The notes under the pieces are model-generated. The model had not been told where the DNA came from. It worked only from the letters and a program-made list of their open reading frames with translations, and searched no databases. Below, piece by piece: positions 8,232-17,689 of a DNA stretch of 49,270 bases. The translations under genes and the position numbers were made by a program. Where the stretch lies: contig NZ_MSJL01000014.1 in the NCBI RefSeq assembly GCF_001921825.1, forward strand, positions 1 to 49,270, given 5' to 3'. This DNA comes from Streptococcus acidominimus (GTDB lineage: Bacteria; Bacillota; Bacilli; Lactobacillales; Streptococcaceae). The stretch's first letter is position 1; the number at the start of each line of letters is the position of its first letter.

Positions 8232-8714
8232 CTATTTCGTTTTTTCAACCTTTAAAATCTTCACATCATAGCTACCAACTGGGGTTTGAACAGTCACCAC
8301 ATCGCCGGTCTTCTTACCGATTAGGGCCTGACCAATTGGACTTTCATTTGAGACTTTATTGGCAAAGGCATCTGCTCCTGCAGCTCCTACAATGAGATAG
8401 ACTTCCTCTTCTGTCTCACCAACTTCTTGGATGGTCACTGTTTTCCCAATCGCCACTTCATCCGCTGCTACTGCGTCACTATTGACAATCTCTGCATAGC
8501 GAATCTTGGTCTCAATCATAGAGATTTGACCTTCAACAAAGGCTTGCTCATCTTTTGCTGCTTCGTATTCCGAGTTCTCTGACAAATCTCCGTAAGAGCG
8601 AGCAATCTTGATACGCTCGACAATTTCAGGACGACGAACGAGCTTTAACTCTTCTAATTCTTTTTCCAATTTTTCCTTTTCGTCAATCGTCATTGGATAT
8701 GTTTTTTCAGCCAT
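8232..8714 (-). CDS. greA: Transcription elongation factor GreA
   Basis: GreA rescues backtracked RNA polymerase by stimulating transcript cleavage. The 160-residue length is normal. The N-terminal coiled coil (about 8-75) has the tip acidic pair in [18 protein letters not shown], and the C-terminal FKBP-like domain runs from about 85 ([15 protein letters not shown]). The SD AAAGGAAG lies upstream of the ATG. A terminator separates it from mltG. Confidence 0.96.
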   Translation of the reverse strand: MAEKTYPMTIDEKEKLEKELEELKLVRRPEIVERIKIARSYGDLSENSEYEAAKDEQAFVEGQISMIETKIRYAEIVNSDAVAADEVAIGKTVTIQEVGETEEEVYLIVGAAGADAFANKVSNESPIGQALIGKKTGDVVTVQTPVGSYDVKILKVEKTK

Positions 8715-8757
8715 CTTCTTTTTTTCTTCCTTTGTATTAAAATTCTTTCATGAAAAC

Positions 8758-8786
8758 AAAATTATGCGGAAAACCACATAATTTTA
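8758..8786 (-). terminator. Terminator between mltG and greA
   Basis: On the minus strand AAAATTATGTGG pairs with CCGCATAATTTT around a TTTT loop and is followed by GTTTTC. It lies 15 bases after the mltG stop. Confidence 0.75.
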
Positions 8787-8800
8787 TCCGAGCAATTGCT

Positions 8801-10252
8801 CTAATTGTTTATCTTACTATTGACATACTTTTCAACGTTTTGGTTATGCTCTTCACCTGTTGCCGCAAAGTAAACCGCACCTGTCGTTACATCTGCTACA
8901 AAATAATAATAACCCGTTTTATTTGAAGAGAAAGTCGCTTCAATAGCAGAAAGACTTGGACTAGCTACCGGACCAGGCATCAAGCCAGCATTCACATAGA
9001 TATTGTAAGGAGAATCAATATTCGTATCAATCGTCGCATCTTCTTTCAAAGTCGTCTCTTCCCCCAATTTATCCATGGCATATAAAATCGCAATATTGGA
9101 TTGGAGCGGCATGCCGATATTGAGGCGATTGAAAAATACGCTAGCGATGTTGCGTCTGTCTTCATCAGTAGAGCCTTCTTTTTCAACCAGCGATGCCAAG
9201 GTCAAGAGTTGGTTGACATCAAGGCCTTTAGCTGCCAATTGTTCATAGTAAGGCTGGAGACGACTATCCATAGCTGCTAGCATCTGCTCGACCAAGCCTT
9301 CCATCGTTGTCTCTGTCGAGTAATCGTAGGTCGCTGGGAATAGGTAGCCTTCCAAACGGTATTTGACACCACTATCTGCAGCCGGCAAACTTCCCAATAA
9401 TTTTGGATAAGCTGCTACCATTCGCTCGATAAATGCTTCATTTTGAACAGTTTCAAGAAAGGCTTCCGCTGTGAATGGGGTTTTATCTTCCTTATCTGAT
9501 GTATGAACATTATCTGTTACTGCCTGAGCGATTTGTTTGATCGTATAGCCTTCTACAATCAATACTTTTCCTGCAATAGGTTCTTGTGCGGTTGCAGTTC
9601 CACTTTCTTGCAGAGCCTTGGCCAATCGATCCACAGACATGGACTGGCTCAAATTATAAAATCCACTTTGGAAATGATTATAGCTTTTTAATTTTGAGTA
9701 ATAATTGAAAACCGTTGCATTTTTAATCAAGTGATGTTCTTCCAGAATCCGAGCGATCTCCTTTGTAGAAGACCCTTCTGGAATCTCTACTTGAACCATT
9801 TCTGTTGCCCGTGCATTTACTGGCTCCAGACTTGATTTAATATAGAAGCAGATTGAAATTCCTGTGATTACTATTAAAAGAATAACAGCTGTCATCACAT
9901 ATTTTACAATTCGCTTCGCTAAATTATCTTGCGTTTTCCGATTTCGTCTTCGTCTTAGGCGCATATTCGGTTGAATATCCTCAGCATTTCTATTCGTATT
10001 AGGCGAAATAGGCGTATCTTCCACTAATTCTTCCTCTTTGCTAGCCGTTTCAATCAGTGATGGACGATAAAGAGGCACCGTTTCTGTTAAGTCCTCTTCC
10101 AACCATTGAGTATCTGAAGTGCTAGAAAGAAAATCAAGTTTTAAATCAGCTTTTTCTGAAGCAGATGTTGCCTTAATCTCTTCTAATTCGCGTAAGATTT
10201 TATCGCGGAAACTAGAAGACTGCCCATCCTTTTCACGTGCATCTTTTGTCAC
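8801..10252 (-). CDS. mltG: Endolytic murein transglycosylase MltG (YceG)
   Basis: This cleaves nascent peptidoglycan strands at the membrane and is tied to peripheral wall growth in streptococci. The 483-residue protein has a long charged cytoplasmic N terminus (1-112, with RLRRRRNRKT), one membrane helix (about 114-136) and an extracellular part. That part contains a LysM-like region (VQVEIPEGSSTKEIARIL) and the YceG core, with the catalytic Glu in TLASLVEKEGS near residue 358. It starts at GTG after AAAGGAG. It is in the snf2-murC-mltG neighbourhood. Confidence 0.94.
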   Translation of the reverse strand: MTKDAREKDGQSSSFRDKILRELEEIKATSASEKADLKLDFLSSTSDTQWLEEDLTETVPLYRPSLIETASKEEELVEDTPISPNTNRNAEDIQPNMRLRRRRNRKTQDNLAKRIVKYVMTAVILLIVITGISICFYIKSSLEPVNARATEMVQVEIPEGSSTKEIARILEEHHLIKNATVFNYYSKLKSYNHFQSGFYNLSQSMSVDRLAKALQESGTATAQEPIAGKVLIVEGYTIKQIAQAVTDNVHTSDKEDKTPFTAEAFLETVQNEAFIERMVAAYPKLLGSLPAADSGVKYRLEGYLFPATYDYSTETTMEGLVEQMLAAMDSRLQPYYEQLAAKGLDVNQLLTLASLVEKEGSTDEDRRNIASVFFNRLNIGMPLQSNIAILYAMDKLGEETTLKEDATIDTNIDSPYNIYVNAGLMPGPVASPSLSAIEATFSSNKTGYYYFVADVTTGAVYFAATGEEHNQNVEKYVNSKINN

Positions 10253-10325
10253 AATAAAGCTCCTTTCAAACAGTTACAAGCCATTATATCTTAAAAGTGC
10301 TACAAAATCAAGCCTAGCTTTTGCA

Positions 10326-10817
10326 TCAGGGACATTTCCAGTACATATCGTACCATATTTTACCCCCAAACTGGGATTCAGAAATGCCCAAATCCTCAAA
10401 TTGATACATGCTATAATAAGTTATCATATAATCCTTACAGGTTAGACTAATTCCTTGGTAAGCCCCCTGAACTGCAAGCTCCTTGATCGCTGCCAGCAAC
10501 AGGGTCCCTACACCTTGTCTTTTATAGGCCTCCGCCACCGAAAGGCTAAGGATAGCTAAATACGGCAAGGGCGATCCTGATGGTCGTGGCTTGCTCCTTT
10601 CAAACAAGTCATCCGTCACCCTAGCATGTTCTGTCGGAAGTGCCAAGAGATAGCCGACTATGACCCCTTCATCTTCCATCACTAGGCAGGTCTTTGCCTC
10701 ATGCTCTACATAAAAGGCGAGAACCTTTTTGGCAATCTGTTCTTCTGGGCTAAAATTAGCCTGTTCAATCGTATGGATTTCATTAAGATCCGTTGGTCTT
10801 ACATATCGAATCTGCAT
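10326..10817 (-). CDS. GNAT family N-acetyltransferase
   Basis: The start at 10817 is chosen because AAGGAGGTAGT lies just before that ATG; the longer frame to 10895 has no such site. The resulting 163-residue protein begins MQIRYVRPTDLNEIHTIEQA, and the acetyl-CoA loop appears as LSVAEAYKRQGVGTLLL near residues 90-106. The fold and cofactor are clear, but the acceptor is not. It sits between murC and mltG as in other streptococci. A role in wall metabolism would be guesswork. Confidence 0.87.
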   Translation of the reverse strand: MQIRYVRPTDLNEIHTIEQANFSPEEQIAKKVLAFYVEHEAKTCLVMEDEGVIVGYLLALPTEHARVTDDLFERSKPRPSGSPLPYLAILSLSVAEAYKRQGVGTLLLAAIKELAVQGAYQGISLTCKDYMITYYSMYQFEDLGISESQFGGKIWYDMYWKCP

Positions 10818-10990
10818 ACTACCTCCTTGTATTTTAGTGTTGTTTCCTACTTGGTGGCTAGGGGCGGCTGGATCATAGGTCATTAACACCCGCACGAGCC
10901 ACCTAGCTACAAGACTGATGATTCTTACTCTTGGATGATGCTAAGTTATATAGGGCTAGACTAACTCCTTATCACAAGTACTGCTCCGGA

Positions 10991-11160
10991 TATAGTCACT
11001 TAGTTTATCTTTTGTTACTTCGTTAACTCATCTTGCTGTACTAACACTTTTCTTAATCTATGACTTGTCTAGTTATCAACTAGACAACTACCTGCGACTC
11101 GTTGCCTAGTACTAAAAATAAACTAAACGGCTATACTAAAAGTAAACGAAATAACTATAA
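10991..11160. repeat. Family B (BOX-like) repeat with a long hairpin centre
   Basis: The edges TATAGTCACTTAGTTTAT and ATAAACTAAACGGCTATA are inverted. The centre holds CTTGTCTAGTTATCAACTAGACAA, a strong hairpin that also occurs at 37609-37943 and 41971-42118. A second partial right edge (AGTAAACGAAATAACTATA) follows. Confidence 0.7.
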
Positions 11161-11190
11161 AAACAAGAGGCGGACTCAAGTCCAGCCTCG
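11159..11190 (-). terminator. Terminator downstream of murC
   Basis: On the minus strand GAGGCTGGACT pairs with AGTCCGCCTC around TG and is followed by TTGTTTTTATAG. Confidence 0.75.
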
Positions 11191-11219
11191 CTTCTCATGG
11201 TTCGTGTCAACATCTCAGC

Positions 11220-11336
11220 GCAGTGGTTGATTGGCAAATTTGTTCGTATTTCCCACTCCAAATTTGACCTAATCAACTGTGCGGGGGTGGGAAGACGAAC
11301 TCTTTTTCGACCAGGCGAGTTCTTTCCCACTCCCTG
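11220..11336 (-). other. Two adjacent long hairpins in the murC 3' region
   Basis: The first has imperfect arms 11220-11241 and 11260-11282 (GGTTGATTGGCAAATTT against AAATTTGACCTAATCAACT). The second has arms 11284-11301 and 11316-11334 (GGTGGGAAGACGAACTC against GAGTTCTTTCCCACTCC). With the terminator at 11159-11190 this gives three stems in a row after murC. This could be a structured 3' UTR or a small RNA. Confidence 0.55.
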
Positions 11337-11340
11337 TTCC

Positions 11341-12672
11341 TTATTGAACGTTATGGGATAGATTGGATAATAGGCGTTCAAAGGAGTATTCGTAGGATTG
11401 AATATCTCCTGCCCCCATGAAGACGTAGACTGCATGTTCATGATCCAATAATGGGGAGGTATTTTCAAGTGATACAATTCCAGCCTTTTTAGTGATTTTG
11501 GCTGCCAAGTCTTCGACCTTCACTTGACCATTATCTGTCTCACGCGCCGACCCATAGATCGGAGCTAGGTAAACCGCATCTGCTTCATTCAAAGCAAGGG
11601 CAAATTCATCCAGCAGGGCAATGGTTCGTGTAAACGTATGCGGTTGGAAGATCGCCACGATTTCTTTACTTGGATATTTTTGACGCGCTGCATCAATGGT
11701 CGCACCAATTTCTGTTGGATGATGTGCAAAGTCATCGATAATCACAGTGTCATTCACAATCTTTTCGGTAAAGCGACGCTTCACTCCTCCAAAGGTTTTG
11801 AGGTGTTCAGCTACCAAGTTCAAATCAAAGCCAGCAACAAATAAGTTTGCAATCACTGCTGTTGCATTAAGGACATTGTGACGGCCAAAGGTCGGAATTT
11901 GGAACTGTCCTAGTTCCTGTCCAGCATGGCGCACCTTAAACTGCGAACCAGTCGTTGACGGCTGCAAATCATAGGCGACAAAGTCATTGTCTTCTAAAAA
12001 ACCATAATAGTAGATCGGCGCAGTTGCTGTAATGCGACGCAATTGCTCATCTTCACCGTAGACAAACAAGCCCTTTTGCACCTGCTTAGCATAATCATCA
12101 AAAGCGTGGAAGACATCTTCTAAGCTGGTAAAATAATCGGGGTGGTCAAAGTCGATGTTGGTAATGATACTGTATTCTGGATGGTAGGGCATAAAATGGC
12201 GTTCGTATTCATCTGATTCAAAGACAAAATACTGGGCATTTTCTGAACCACGACCTGTCCCGTCGCCAATCAAATAGCTGGTATCCGTGATATTACGCAT
12301 GACATGGGCCAAGAGACCCGTTGTAGACGTTTTACCGTGCGCCCCTGCTACACCAAAACTCGTGAAATCACGCATGAATTGACCAAGAAACTCATGGTAG
12401 CGTTTATAGGCAAAGCCATTAGCATCTGCATAGGCAATCTCTACATTATTATCTGGACGGAAAGCATTTCCTGCTATCAATTCGACATCAGCAGTAATAT
12501 TTGCTTGGCTAAAGGGTAAAATCGTGATCCCCGCTTGCTCAAGACCACGCTGTGTGAAATAGTATTTATCAACATCACTTCCTTGAACCTTGTGCCCCAT
12601 TTGATGCAACATTAAAGCCAAGGCGCTCATTCCTGAACCCTTAATTCCTATAAAATGATAGGTTTTTGTCAT
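11341..12672 (-). CDS. murC: UDP-N-acetylmuramate--L-alanine ligase
   Basis: MurC adds the first amino acid of the peptidoglycan stem peptide in an ATP-dependent cytoplasmic step. The 443-residue protein has the N-terminal nucleotide-sugar loop [17 protein letters not shown] (residues 6-22), the ATP loop [13 protein letters not shown] (about 108-120) and the central [10 protein letters not shown]. The C-terminal ligase domain includes [10 protein letters not shown]. The ATG overlaps the upstream stop as ATGA, so it is coupled to the unknown gene at 12669-13343. Confidence 0.96.
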   Translation of the reverse strand: MTKTYHFIGIKGSGMSALALMLHQMGHKVQGSDVDKYYFTQRGLEQAGITILPFSQANITADVELIAGNAFRPDNNVEIAYADANGFAYKRYHEFLGQFMRDFTSFGVAGAHGKTSTTGLLAHVMRNITDTSYLIGDGTGRGSENAQYFVFESDEYERHFMPYHPEYSIITNIDFDHPDYFTSLEDVFHAFDDYAKQVQKGLFVYGEDEQLRRITATAPIYYYGFLEDNDFVAYDLQPSTTGSQFKVRHAGQELGQFQIPTFGRHNVLNATAVIANLFVAGFDLNLVAEHLKTFGGVKRRFTEKIVNDTVIIDDFAHHPTEIGATIDAARQKYPSKEIVAIFQPHTFTRTIALLDEFALALNEADAVYLAPIYGSARETDNGQVKVEDLAAKITKKAGIVSLENTSPLLDHEHAVYVFMGAGDIQSYEYSFERLLSNLSHNVQ

Positions 12673-13343
12673 TCCAGTCCCTCTTCCATGTGTGTTAGAT
12701 TTAATTCCTGTGCCAAGCGACGTTCGCGTTGAACCTTGCGTTCTGGATAATTATAGACCTGACTCTTCTTCAAAAAGTCGTAGGAATTTTTCTTGACGGG
12801 CTGCTCTTGTTCCCGCTCCTCTTTTGTCAATGAATAGACAGCTGGCATATCTGCCAAAATATAATCTGTCTGTTGTAATCGATTCGCCAAGGCAGTCAAG
12901 TGAGGCACAGACTTTTTAACCAAAGGTGCCGTTACCTGATGGTTTTCTGATAGGATATGGCGGGGTACTTCCTGATGTAAATAGGAAGCCGAGCGTTTTT
13001 TCTTCAAATCTTCACGCGCTGTCTCACGTGCCAACTGCCCTTGCGTTCTGGCTTGAAAAACCGCGGTTCCTTGAGAAGCTGGCTTTTGATAGCGATCTTT
13101 TCGAGAATAAGGACTTGGCGTTGCCTGAAAAAGCGGTGGCAACAAGGCTTCTTCTGTTCCAGTTCCCACCCTATATTGAGGAGCAACTGAACTCGCTATT
13201 TCTTGCCCAAATTCCCTGTCCTGATAAGGTCCCTTGATATTGCTGATCAAGTCCGCCTCATCATATAATCTCATTTCAGGATTTTCTCCCACTACTAACT
13301 CATCATCAGCTACTAGGGGAAATCTCGTCTGCATTCTCACCAT
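12669..13343 (-). CDS. Conserved streptococcal protein of unknown function between snf2 and murC
   Basis: The start at 13343 is preferred because AAAGGAAG lies 5 bases before its ATG; a TTG 15 bases upstream sits inside that site. The product (224 residues) has no signal peptide or membrane segment. It is rich in Gln, Arg, Glu and Lys and looks largely disordered ([32 protein letters not shown]), with a more ordered patch near [18 protein letters not shown]. It overlaps murC by 4 bases, so it is translated with it. I recognise the neighbourhood but not a function. Confidence 0.8.
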   Translation of the reverse strand: MVRMQTRFPLVADDELVVGENPEMRLYDEADLISNIKGPYQDREFGQEIASSVAPQYRVGTGTEEALLPPLFQATPSPYSRKDRYQKPASQGTAVFQARTQGQLARETAREDLKKKRSASYLHQEVPRHILSENHQVTAPLVKKSVPHLTALANRLQQTDYILADMPAVYSLTKEEREQEQPVKKNSYDFLKKSQVYNYPERKVQRERRLAQELNLTHMEEGLE

Positions 13344-13419
13344 AGTTCTTCCTTTCAAACGACTATTATACCATACCTTAGGCGCTTTGACTATCTTTTT
13401 TCTTTTACAAGGGTTAGCA

Positions 13420-16400
13420 CTAAAGACCTAAAATGTCCCGAATATCATCTACCGTCATGCTTGCCCGGCTCTCATTACCGTCAAGAACAGTCGTCACCAG
13501 ATGTTTCTTGCTTTCTTGCAGGGCTTGAATCTTTTCTTCGATCGTACCGCGGGTAATCAGGCGATAGCACTCGACTTTCTCCGTCTGCCCCATCCGATGG
13601 GCGCGGCTAATGGCTTGGGCTTCTACTGCTGGATTCCACCAGAGGTCAACTAAAATCACACTGTCTGCCCCTGTCAGATTGAGACCCACCCCTCCTGCTT
13701 TGAGGGAAATCAGAAAGGCATCCCTGCTCCCTGCATTGAAAGCGGTCGTCATTTCCTGACGGAGATTGGCTGGGGTCGAGCCTGTCAATTTATAACTGGT
13801 GAGCCCTAGTGCCTCCAACTCTCCCTCAATCATGTCCAGCATGGTACGGAATTGAGAGAAAATCAAGATGCGGTGGCTACCTTCTTTGAGTTGCTCCAAC
13901 AACTCTCTCAAACTCTCCAGCTTACCACTTCCTCCCCCATAGTCCGACAGAAAGAGGCTCGGGGTATCACAAATCTGACGAAGACGGGTAATCCCTGCCA
14001 GAATCTCCATCTTCTTGCGCTGAATTTCCGCATCACTTGCGTCTAAAATGCTGGACTGCATCTGCTTCAACTGTGCTAAGTAGACAACTTTCTGCTCATC
14101 AGTCAATTCATTTAAAACATTGATTTCTAGTAGGTCAGGCAGTTCCAAGAGAACATCTTCTTTTTTCCTACGAAGAACGAAGGGCTTGATGATCCGTGCG
14201 ACTTCTTGGGCTGATAATTTGGCAAATTCTGTCTTACCAGGCAAGAGTCCCGGTAGCACAATCTGAAAGATGGACCACAGTTCGGACAGATGATTTTCAA
14301 TCGGCGTTCCTGAAAGGGCAAAGCAGTTTCCCACTTCAAACTCTCTCAAAAGCTGGGCGATCTTGCTCTGGGCATTTTTCATGACTTGGGCTTCGTCCAA
14401 AATCAGATAGTCGTAGTCTTGCTGCTGGTAAAGCTCACTATCCTGCCTAAAGGAATGGTAGCTGGTGATGATAATCTGATGTGCCGCTCGAATCTGCTCC
14501 TCCCGCTTTTCCTTATTCCCATAGGCTACTGCCACATCCAAGTCGGGTGCAAAAGTCTGGCACTCGCTCTGCCAATTGTAAATCAGACTTGACGGTGCTA
14601 AGATCAAGACCTTTTGATCCGCCTCGAGCTGACTGCTCAAAAAGGCAATGGTCTGTAAGGTCTTTCCTAATCCCATGTCATCGGCTAAAATACCACCGAA
14701 GCCATAGTGGTTCAGCATGGATAACCATCGCACACCTAGACGCTGGTAATCACGCAAATCAGCTGTCACTTGCAATTCAGGTAATGCAAAGGATTCCGGA
14801 TGTGCCAAATCGTATGCCAATTGTTGGAAGTCCTTGGAAAAATGAACCGCTTCTTTCCCAGCCCAAGTCTGGGCTAGTTGATAAGAGGCGAGGTGGTCAA
14901 GTGACAGATGACCTGCCGACTGATACCGAGCCCGCAAGTCCTGCAAGGTTCGACTCAACCGCTTGGTTTCTTCATCAAAAACCAAGACCTTCCCTGTCTG
15001 GCTGGTAAAATGCGTCGCCTCCTCCAACAGAGCAGTCACAGCTTGCTCAATTTCTTCCTCAGCGATTCCTGTAAAATCAAAGGAGATATCCAGCAGGACA
15101 CCTCGGGTCTCTACCTTGATCCTCGGCTGACTAGCTATCAACATGCCCTCTAATTCACTCGATAACTGCACCTGCCCCAGTGCCCGAAACTTGGGCAAGG
15201 TCTGATGAAAGAAATCATACCATTCTGCAGGTTGAAGCCCCGGATGACGAGTGATAAAGTCTCCCTTAAACCCTGATTCCTGTATGACCTGCTCCACCTG
15301 TGCTAGGTGCTGGAAATGGTAGGAAAAGGGCAAGCGATTTAGCTCCTCTCTACTCGCCACCTGTCGATGGTCAAATTCCAGAATCAAGTCCAGTTCAATC
15401 TCCCCTTCAGCGTGCAGTGACAGCTCAAACCGAGGACGAAAGTCATGGATGACAAAGCGCTTAGGAGCCTTGACAGCTCCGACCAGCTGCAACTCTAACA
15501 GACTTAGTGCCAAGCGTTCCTGGTCTTGAAAATCAAATTGGACAACTTTCTCTCCAGCCTCATTTGGAACAAGGGCTTTGAGCGCAGCCAGTATTCGTTC
15601 CTGTTTCCTGTCCAAATAGTACAAGCGATTGTCTACTAACAAATAGCGCCCTTTGAACAGTTCTCGAAAAGCCTGTTCGTGAACCCGCAACTCAATCATG
15701 TATTGGTGAACCACCACTTCAAAGGAATAGCAGCTCGCATGGGCATCAAATGCTAGAAGCTGTAAGTCCTTATAGGTGTTCATCTCATAGTGAAACTCGA
15801 ACGATTCCAACTGCCCTAAGATATCCAATCCCTCTTCAAAATTCGAAAGCGGTAACTGTAAGTGTCGCCCATAGTGCACCAGTATCTCTAAATCGCCCAC
15901 TTTCTTATTCGGAACTAGGCGCCACAAAAAGGTGATGACTTCCTGACTAGCCACATCAAACTGTTCAAAGCTAATCTTCTCATAATACTGCTTGCCAATC
16001 TGATAGTAGCCACCTTTTTTCACTGTTTGCAAGAAAGCACCAATATCGCGAATGATATAGGTTCTCGGATCGATACCACGCTGGATTTTCAAGGTCCAGT
16101 CAATATTATGGTCAAAGAGCTGCAGCTGCCCCTCAACTGCCAAACGATAATGGATGGCTACGTTCTGGGGATTCTCTAAAATATCATCTAAAAATAGACC
16201 CCCAAAGTAGGTCCTACGCTTCGTTTCCTCATGCTCTGCTTTGCCAGCAGAAAGCTGCTCCTCCAAGGCCTTCCCCTCAGTATCATTTTTCAAAAAATAT
16301 TCAACCGCAGCTAGGTGCTGACAGTAGCCCTTTTGAGAAAAAAGTTGACAGCTACAAGACAGCTTCGTTTCTTCTAAGGCATAACAAAAATCCTCTTCTG

Positions 16401-16509
16401 CAATCTTCAAAAAGAGCTGCCTGTCTTCTACCTGTCTGATTTCCACTAATCCTCTTTCATAGAGCAGGATTCCCTCTTGACGAATCCGCCCTGGCATCAA
16501 TCGACCCAT
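13420..16509 (-). CDS. SWIM zinc-finger SNF2-family helicase/ATPase
   Basis: This is a 1029-residue DNA-translocating ATPase. A SWIM zinc finger lies at about residues 52-66 (CSCQLFSQKGYCQH). The bacterial SNF2-associated region follows, then the motor from about 560. Motif I is DDMGLGKTLQT, motif II DEAQ (LILDEAQVMKN) and motif III SGTPIENHLSELWSIF. The C-terminal helicase half has GGVGLNLTGADSVI and the arginine motif AISRAHRMGQ. The start at 16509 is chosen because AAAGGAG lies 5 bases upstream. The role in bacteria is unclear; DNA repair or transcription recycling are possibilities. It is usually next to murC in streptococci. Confidence 0.92.
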   Translation of the reverse strand: MGRLMPGRIRQEGILLYERGLVEIRQVEDRQLFLKIAEEDFCYALEETKLSCSCQLFSQKGYCQHLAAVEYFLKNDTEGKALEEQLSAGKAEHEETKRRTYFGGLFLDDILENPQNVAIHYRLAVEGQLQLFDHNIDWTLKIQRGIDPRTYIIRDIGAFLQTVKKGGYYQIGKQYYEKISFEQFDVASQEVITFLWRLVPNKKVGDLEILVHYGRHLQLPLSNFEEGLDILGQLESFEFHYEMNTYKDLQLLAFDAHASCYSFEVVVHQYMIELRVHEQAFRELFKGRYLLVDNRLYYLDRKQERILAALKALVPNEAGEKVVQFDFQDQERLALSLLELQLVGAVKAPKRFVIHDFRPRFELSLHAEGEIELDLILEFDHRQVASREELNRLPFSYHFQHLAQVEQVIQESGFKGDFITRHPGLQPAEWYDFFHQTLPKFRALGQVQLSSELEGMLIASQPRIKVETRGVLLDISFDFTGIAEEEIEQAVTALLEEATHFTSQTGKVLVFDEETKRLSRTLQDLRARYQSAGHLSLDHLASYQLAQTWAGKEAVHFSKDFQQLAYDLAHPESFALPELQVTADLRDYQRLGVRWLSMLNHYGFGGILADDMGLGKTLQTIAFLSSQLEADQKVLILAPSSLIYNWQSECQTFAPDLDVAVAYGNKEKREEQIRAAHQIIITSYHSFRQDSELYQQQDYDYLILDEAQVMKNAQSKIAQLLREFEVGNCFALSGTPIENHLSELWSIFQIVLPGLLPGKTEFAKLSAQEVARIIKPFVLRRKKEDVLLELPDLLEINVLNELTDEQKVVYLAQLKQMQSSILDASDAEIQRKKMEILAGITRLRQICDTPSLFLSDYGGGSGKLESLRELLEQLKEGSHRILIFSQFRTMLDMIEGELEALGLTSYKLTGSTPANLRQEMTTAFNAGSRDAFLISLKAGGVGLNLTGADSVILVDLWWNPAVEAQAISRAHRMGQTEKVECYRLITRGTIEEKIQALQESKKHLVTTVLDGNESRASMTVDDIRDILGL

Positions 16510-16642
16510 ACCCACTCCTTTATCTTAGCAGCATTCAGTTTCTAGTTATGACGTCCTGATCGCGTCTTGCCTAGTGCTAATCATCATCGTTTCCTTTACT
16601 TTTAGTAGGAACACTCTTTGAACATCAAATTTATATCTCTTC

Positions 16643-16648
16643 ATTATA
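16643..16648 (-). promoter_or_regulatory. Extended -10 element upstream of the SNF2 gene
   Basis: On the minus strand TGCTATAAT gives an extended -10, about 130 bases before the ATG. No good -35 was found. The rest of 16510-16830 holds only short remnants of family B edges (GCCTAGTGCTAA) and no gene. Confidence 0.5.
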
Positions 16649-16831
16649 GCATAGATTGAGCAATAAGGCTTCTCTTAGTTCTTTTATTTTTCAAAAAAGA
16701 CGATAATGACGAACAAAGAAGCCCATTAGAAGAAAAGGGGGCAGCTAGCTATTAGGAAACGAAAGCGATTTCAAAAAAGACTTGTGTTTAGAATCATCTT
16801 GGTATATCCTAGTAGTAGGAGATTTTAAAGA

Positions 16832-17226
16832 TATAGCCATTTAGTTTATCTTTTATTACTTCGTTAACTCGTCTTGCTGTACTTCAGTACTACCTGCGAC
16901 TTTTAACGAAAACGTCGTTTTCTTCATTTCCTACCTCAAACAGTCTATCCCCAGACTGGTTTGACGAAAACGTCGTTTTCCTCATTTCCCACCTCAAACA
17001 GTCTATCCCCAGACTGGTTTGACGAAAACGTCGTTTTCTTCATTTCCAACCTCAAACAGTCTCTCCCCAGACTGGTTTGACGAAAACTTCGTTTTCTTTA
17101 TTTCCAACCTCAAACAGTCTCTCCCCAGACTGGTTTGACGAAAACTTCGTTTTCTTTATTTCCAACCTCAAACAGTCTCTCCCCAGACTGTTTGAGCTAG
17201 TACTAAAAGTAAACGAGACAACTATA
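16832..17226. repeat. Family B (BOX-like) repeat expanded by a tandem centre
   Basis: The left edge is TATAGCCATTTAGTTTATC; then come CGTTAACTCGTCTTGCTGTA and the GTACTTCAGTAC hairpin. An array of 58-bp units (16906-17206) follows, and the right edge is TAGTACTAAAAGTAAACGAG with ACTATA. It lies between the SNF2 promoter and a small orphan gene. Confidence 0.8.
16906..17206. repeat. Tandem array, about five 58-bp units
   Basis: ACCTCAAACAGTCT recurs at 16933, 16991, 17049, 17107 and 17165, exactly 58 bases apart. Each unit carries two hairpins: AAACAGTCT...AGACTGGTTT and GAAAACGTCGTTTTC. The module resembles pneumococcal boxB (ACCTCAAAACAGTGTTTTGA followed by a GACTTCGTC hairpin). Units differ by single substitutions (CGTCG or CTTCG). 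Confidence 0.9.
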
Positions 17227-17318
17227 AAAATAAGAACAATCCATTAGCTTCAAAAGATGGAGAGTAGGTTCTTTAGACGGTGATGCACTATGATTTCTAA
17301 ATAGATGGAGAGGGATGA

Positions 17319-17597
17319 ATGTTTAAAACAGCTACATTATTTGAATTTGAGTTTCAATATCATGCAGAAATGGCATGTTTTTGTGATGAAGAGAGGGGAA
17401 GAGCCACTTTTCTTTCAAAGAATTATGATGAAATCCACTTGACGATTGAACTGGAGAATGGACATTTGGTATTTCATCCCAGATGGAATGTGAAGATTAA
17501 AACTGTTCAGGGAACGAGTAAAAAATATGTGATTGACATCAATTTCCCAGATGAAGTGATGAACCTTGATGATTGTCCAATGATTACGGAAGATTAG
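17319..17597 (+). CDS. Small hypothetical protein
   Basis: A 92-residue acidic soluble protein beginning MFKTATLFEFEFQYHAEMAC, with no signal peptide or membrane segment. It alternates short hydrophobic and charged strands (IHLTIELENGHLVFHPRWNVKIKTV), suggesting a beta-rich fold, and ends in a very acidic tail (DDCPMITED). GGAGAGGG precedes the ATG and a terminator follows, so it appears to be a real monocistronic gene. It is boxed in by two family B repeats. I recognise no family. Confidence 0.65.
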   Translation: MFKTATLFEFEFQYHAEMACFCDEERGRATFLSKNYDEIHLTIELENGHLVFHPRWNVKIKTVQGTSKKYVIDINFPDEVMNLDDCPMITED

Positions 17598-17606
17598 AAA
17601 GCGTGA

Positions 17607-17639
17607 GAAAGGCACACCTTTAAAAGACGCGCCTTTTTA
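17607..17639 (+). terminator. Terminator of the small hypothetical gene
   Basis: AAAGGCAC pairs imperfectly with GCGCCTTT and is followed by a T run. Confidence 0.6.
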
Positions 17640-17689
17640 TAATAGTACAGAGTAGGAACTGCTTTCCCTCTCGCTGCCTATAAGGGACT

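Noticed and set aside
10818..10895. Upstream extension of the acetyltransferase
   Set aside because: The internal ATG at 10817 has a perfect AAGGAGG; the extension carries no family sequence.
11136..11477. 113-codon minus-strand frame after murC
   Set aside because: It is out of frame with murC, and spans the hairpins and terminator. Composition is not protein-like.
14481..15008. 175-codon plus-strand frame inside the SNF2 gene
   Set aside because: It is a shadow of the well-supported SNF2 coding frame, with no ribosome site and no recognisable domain.
16906..17206. Possible CRISPR array
   Set aside because: Units are almost identical over the whole 58 bases with no unique spacers, and there are no cas genes. 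The same applies to 4088-4382 and 37741-37918.
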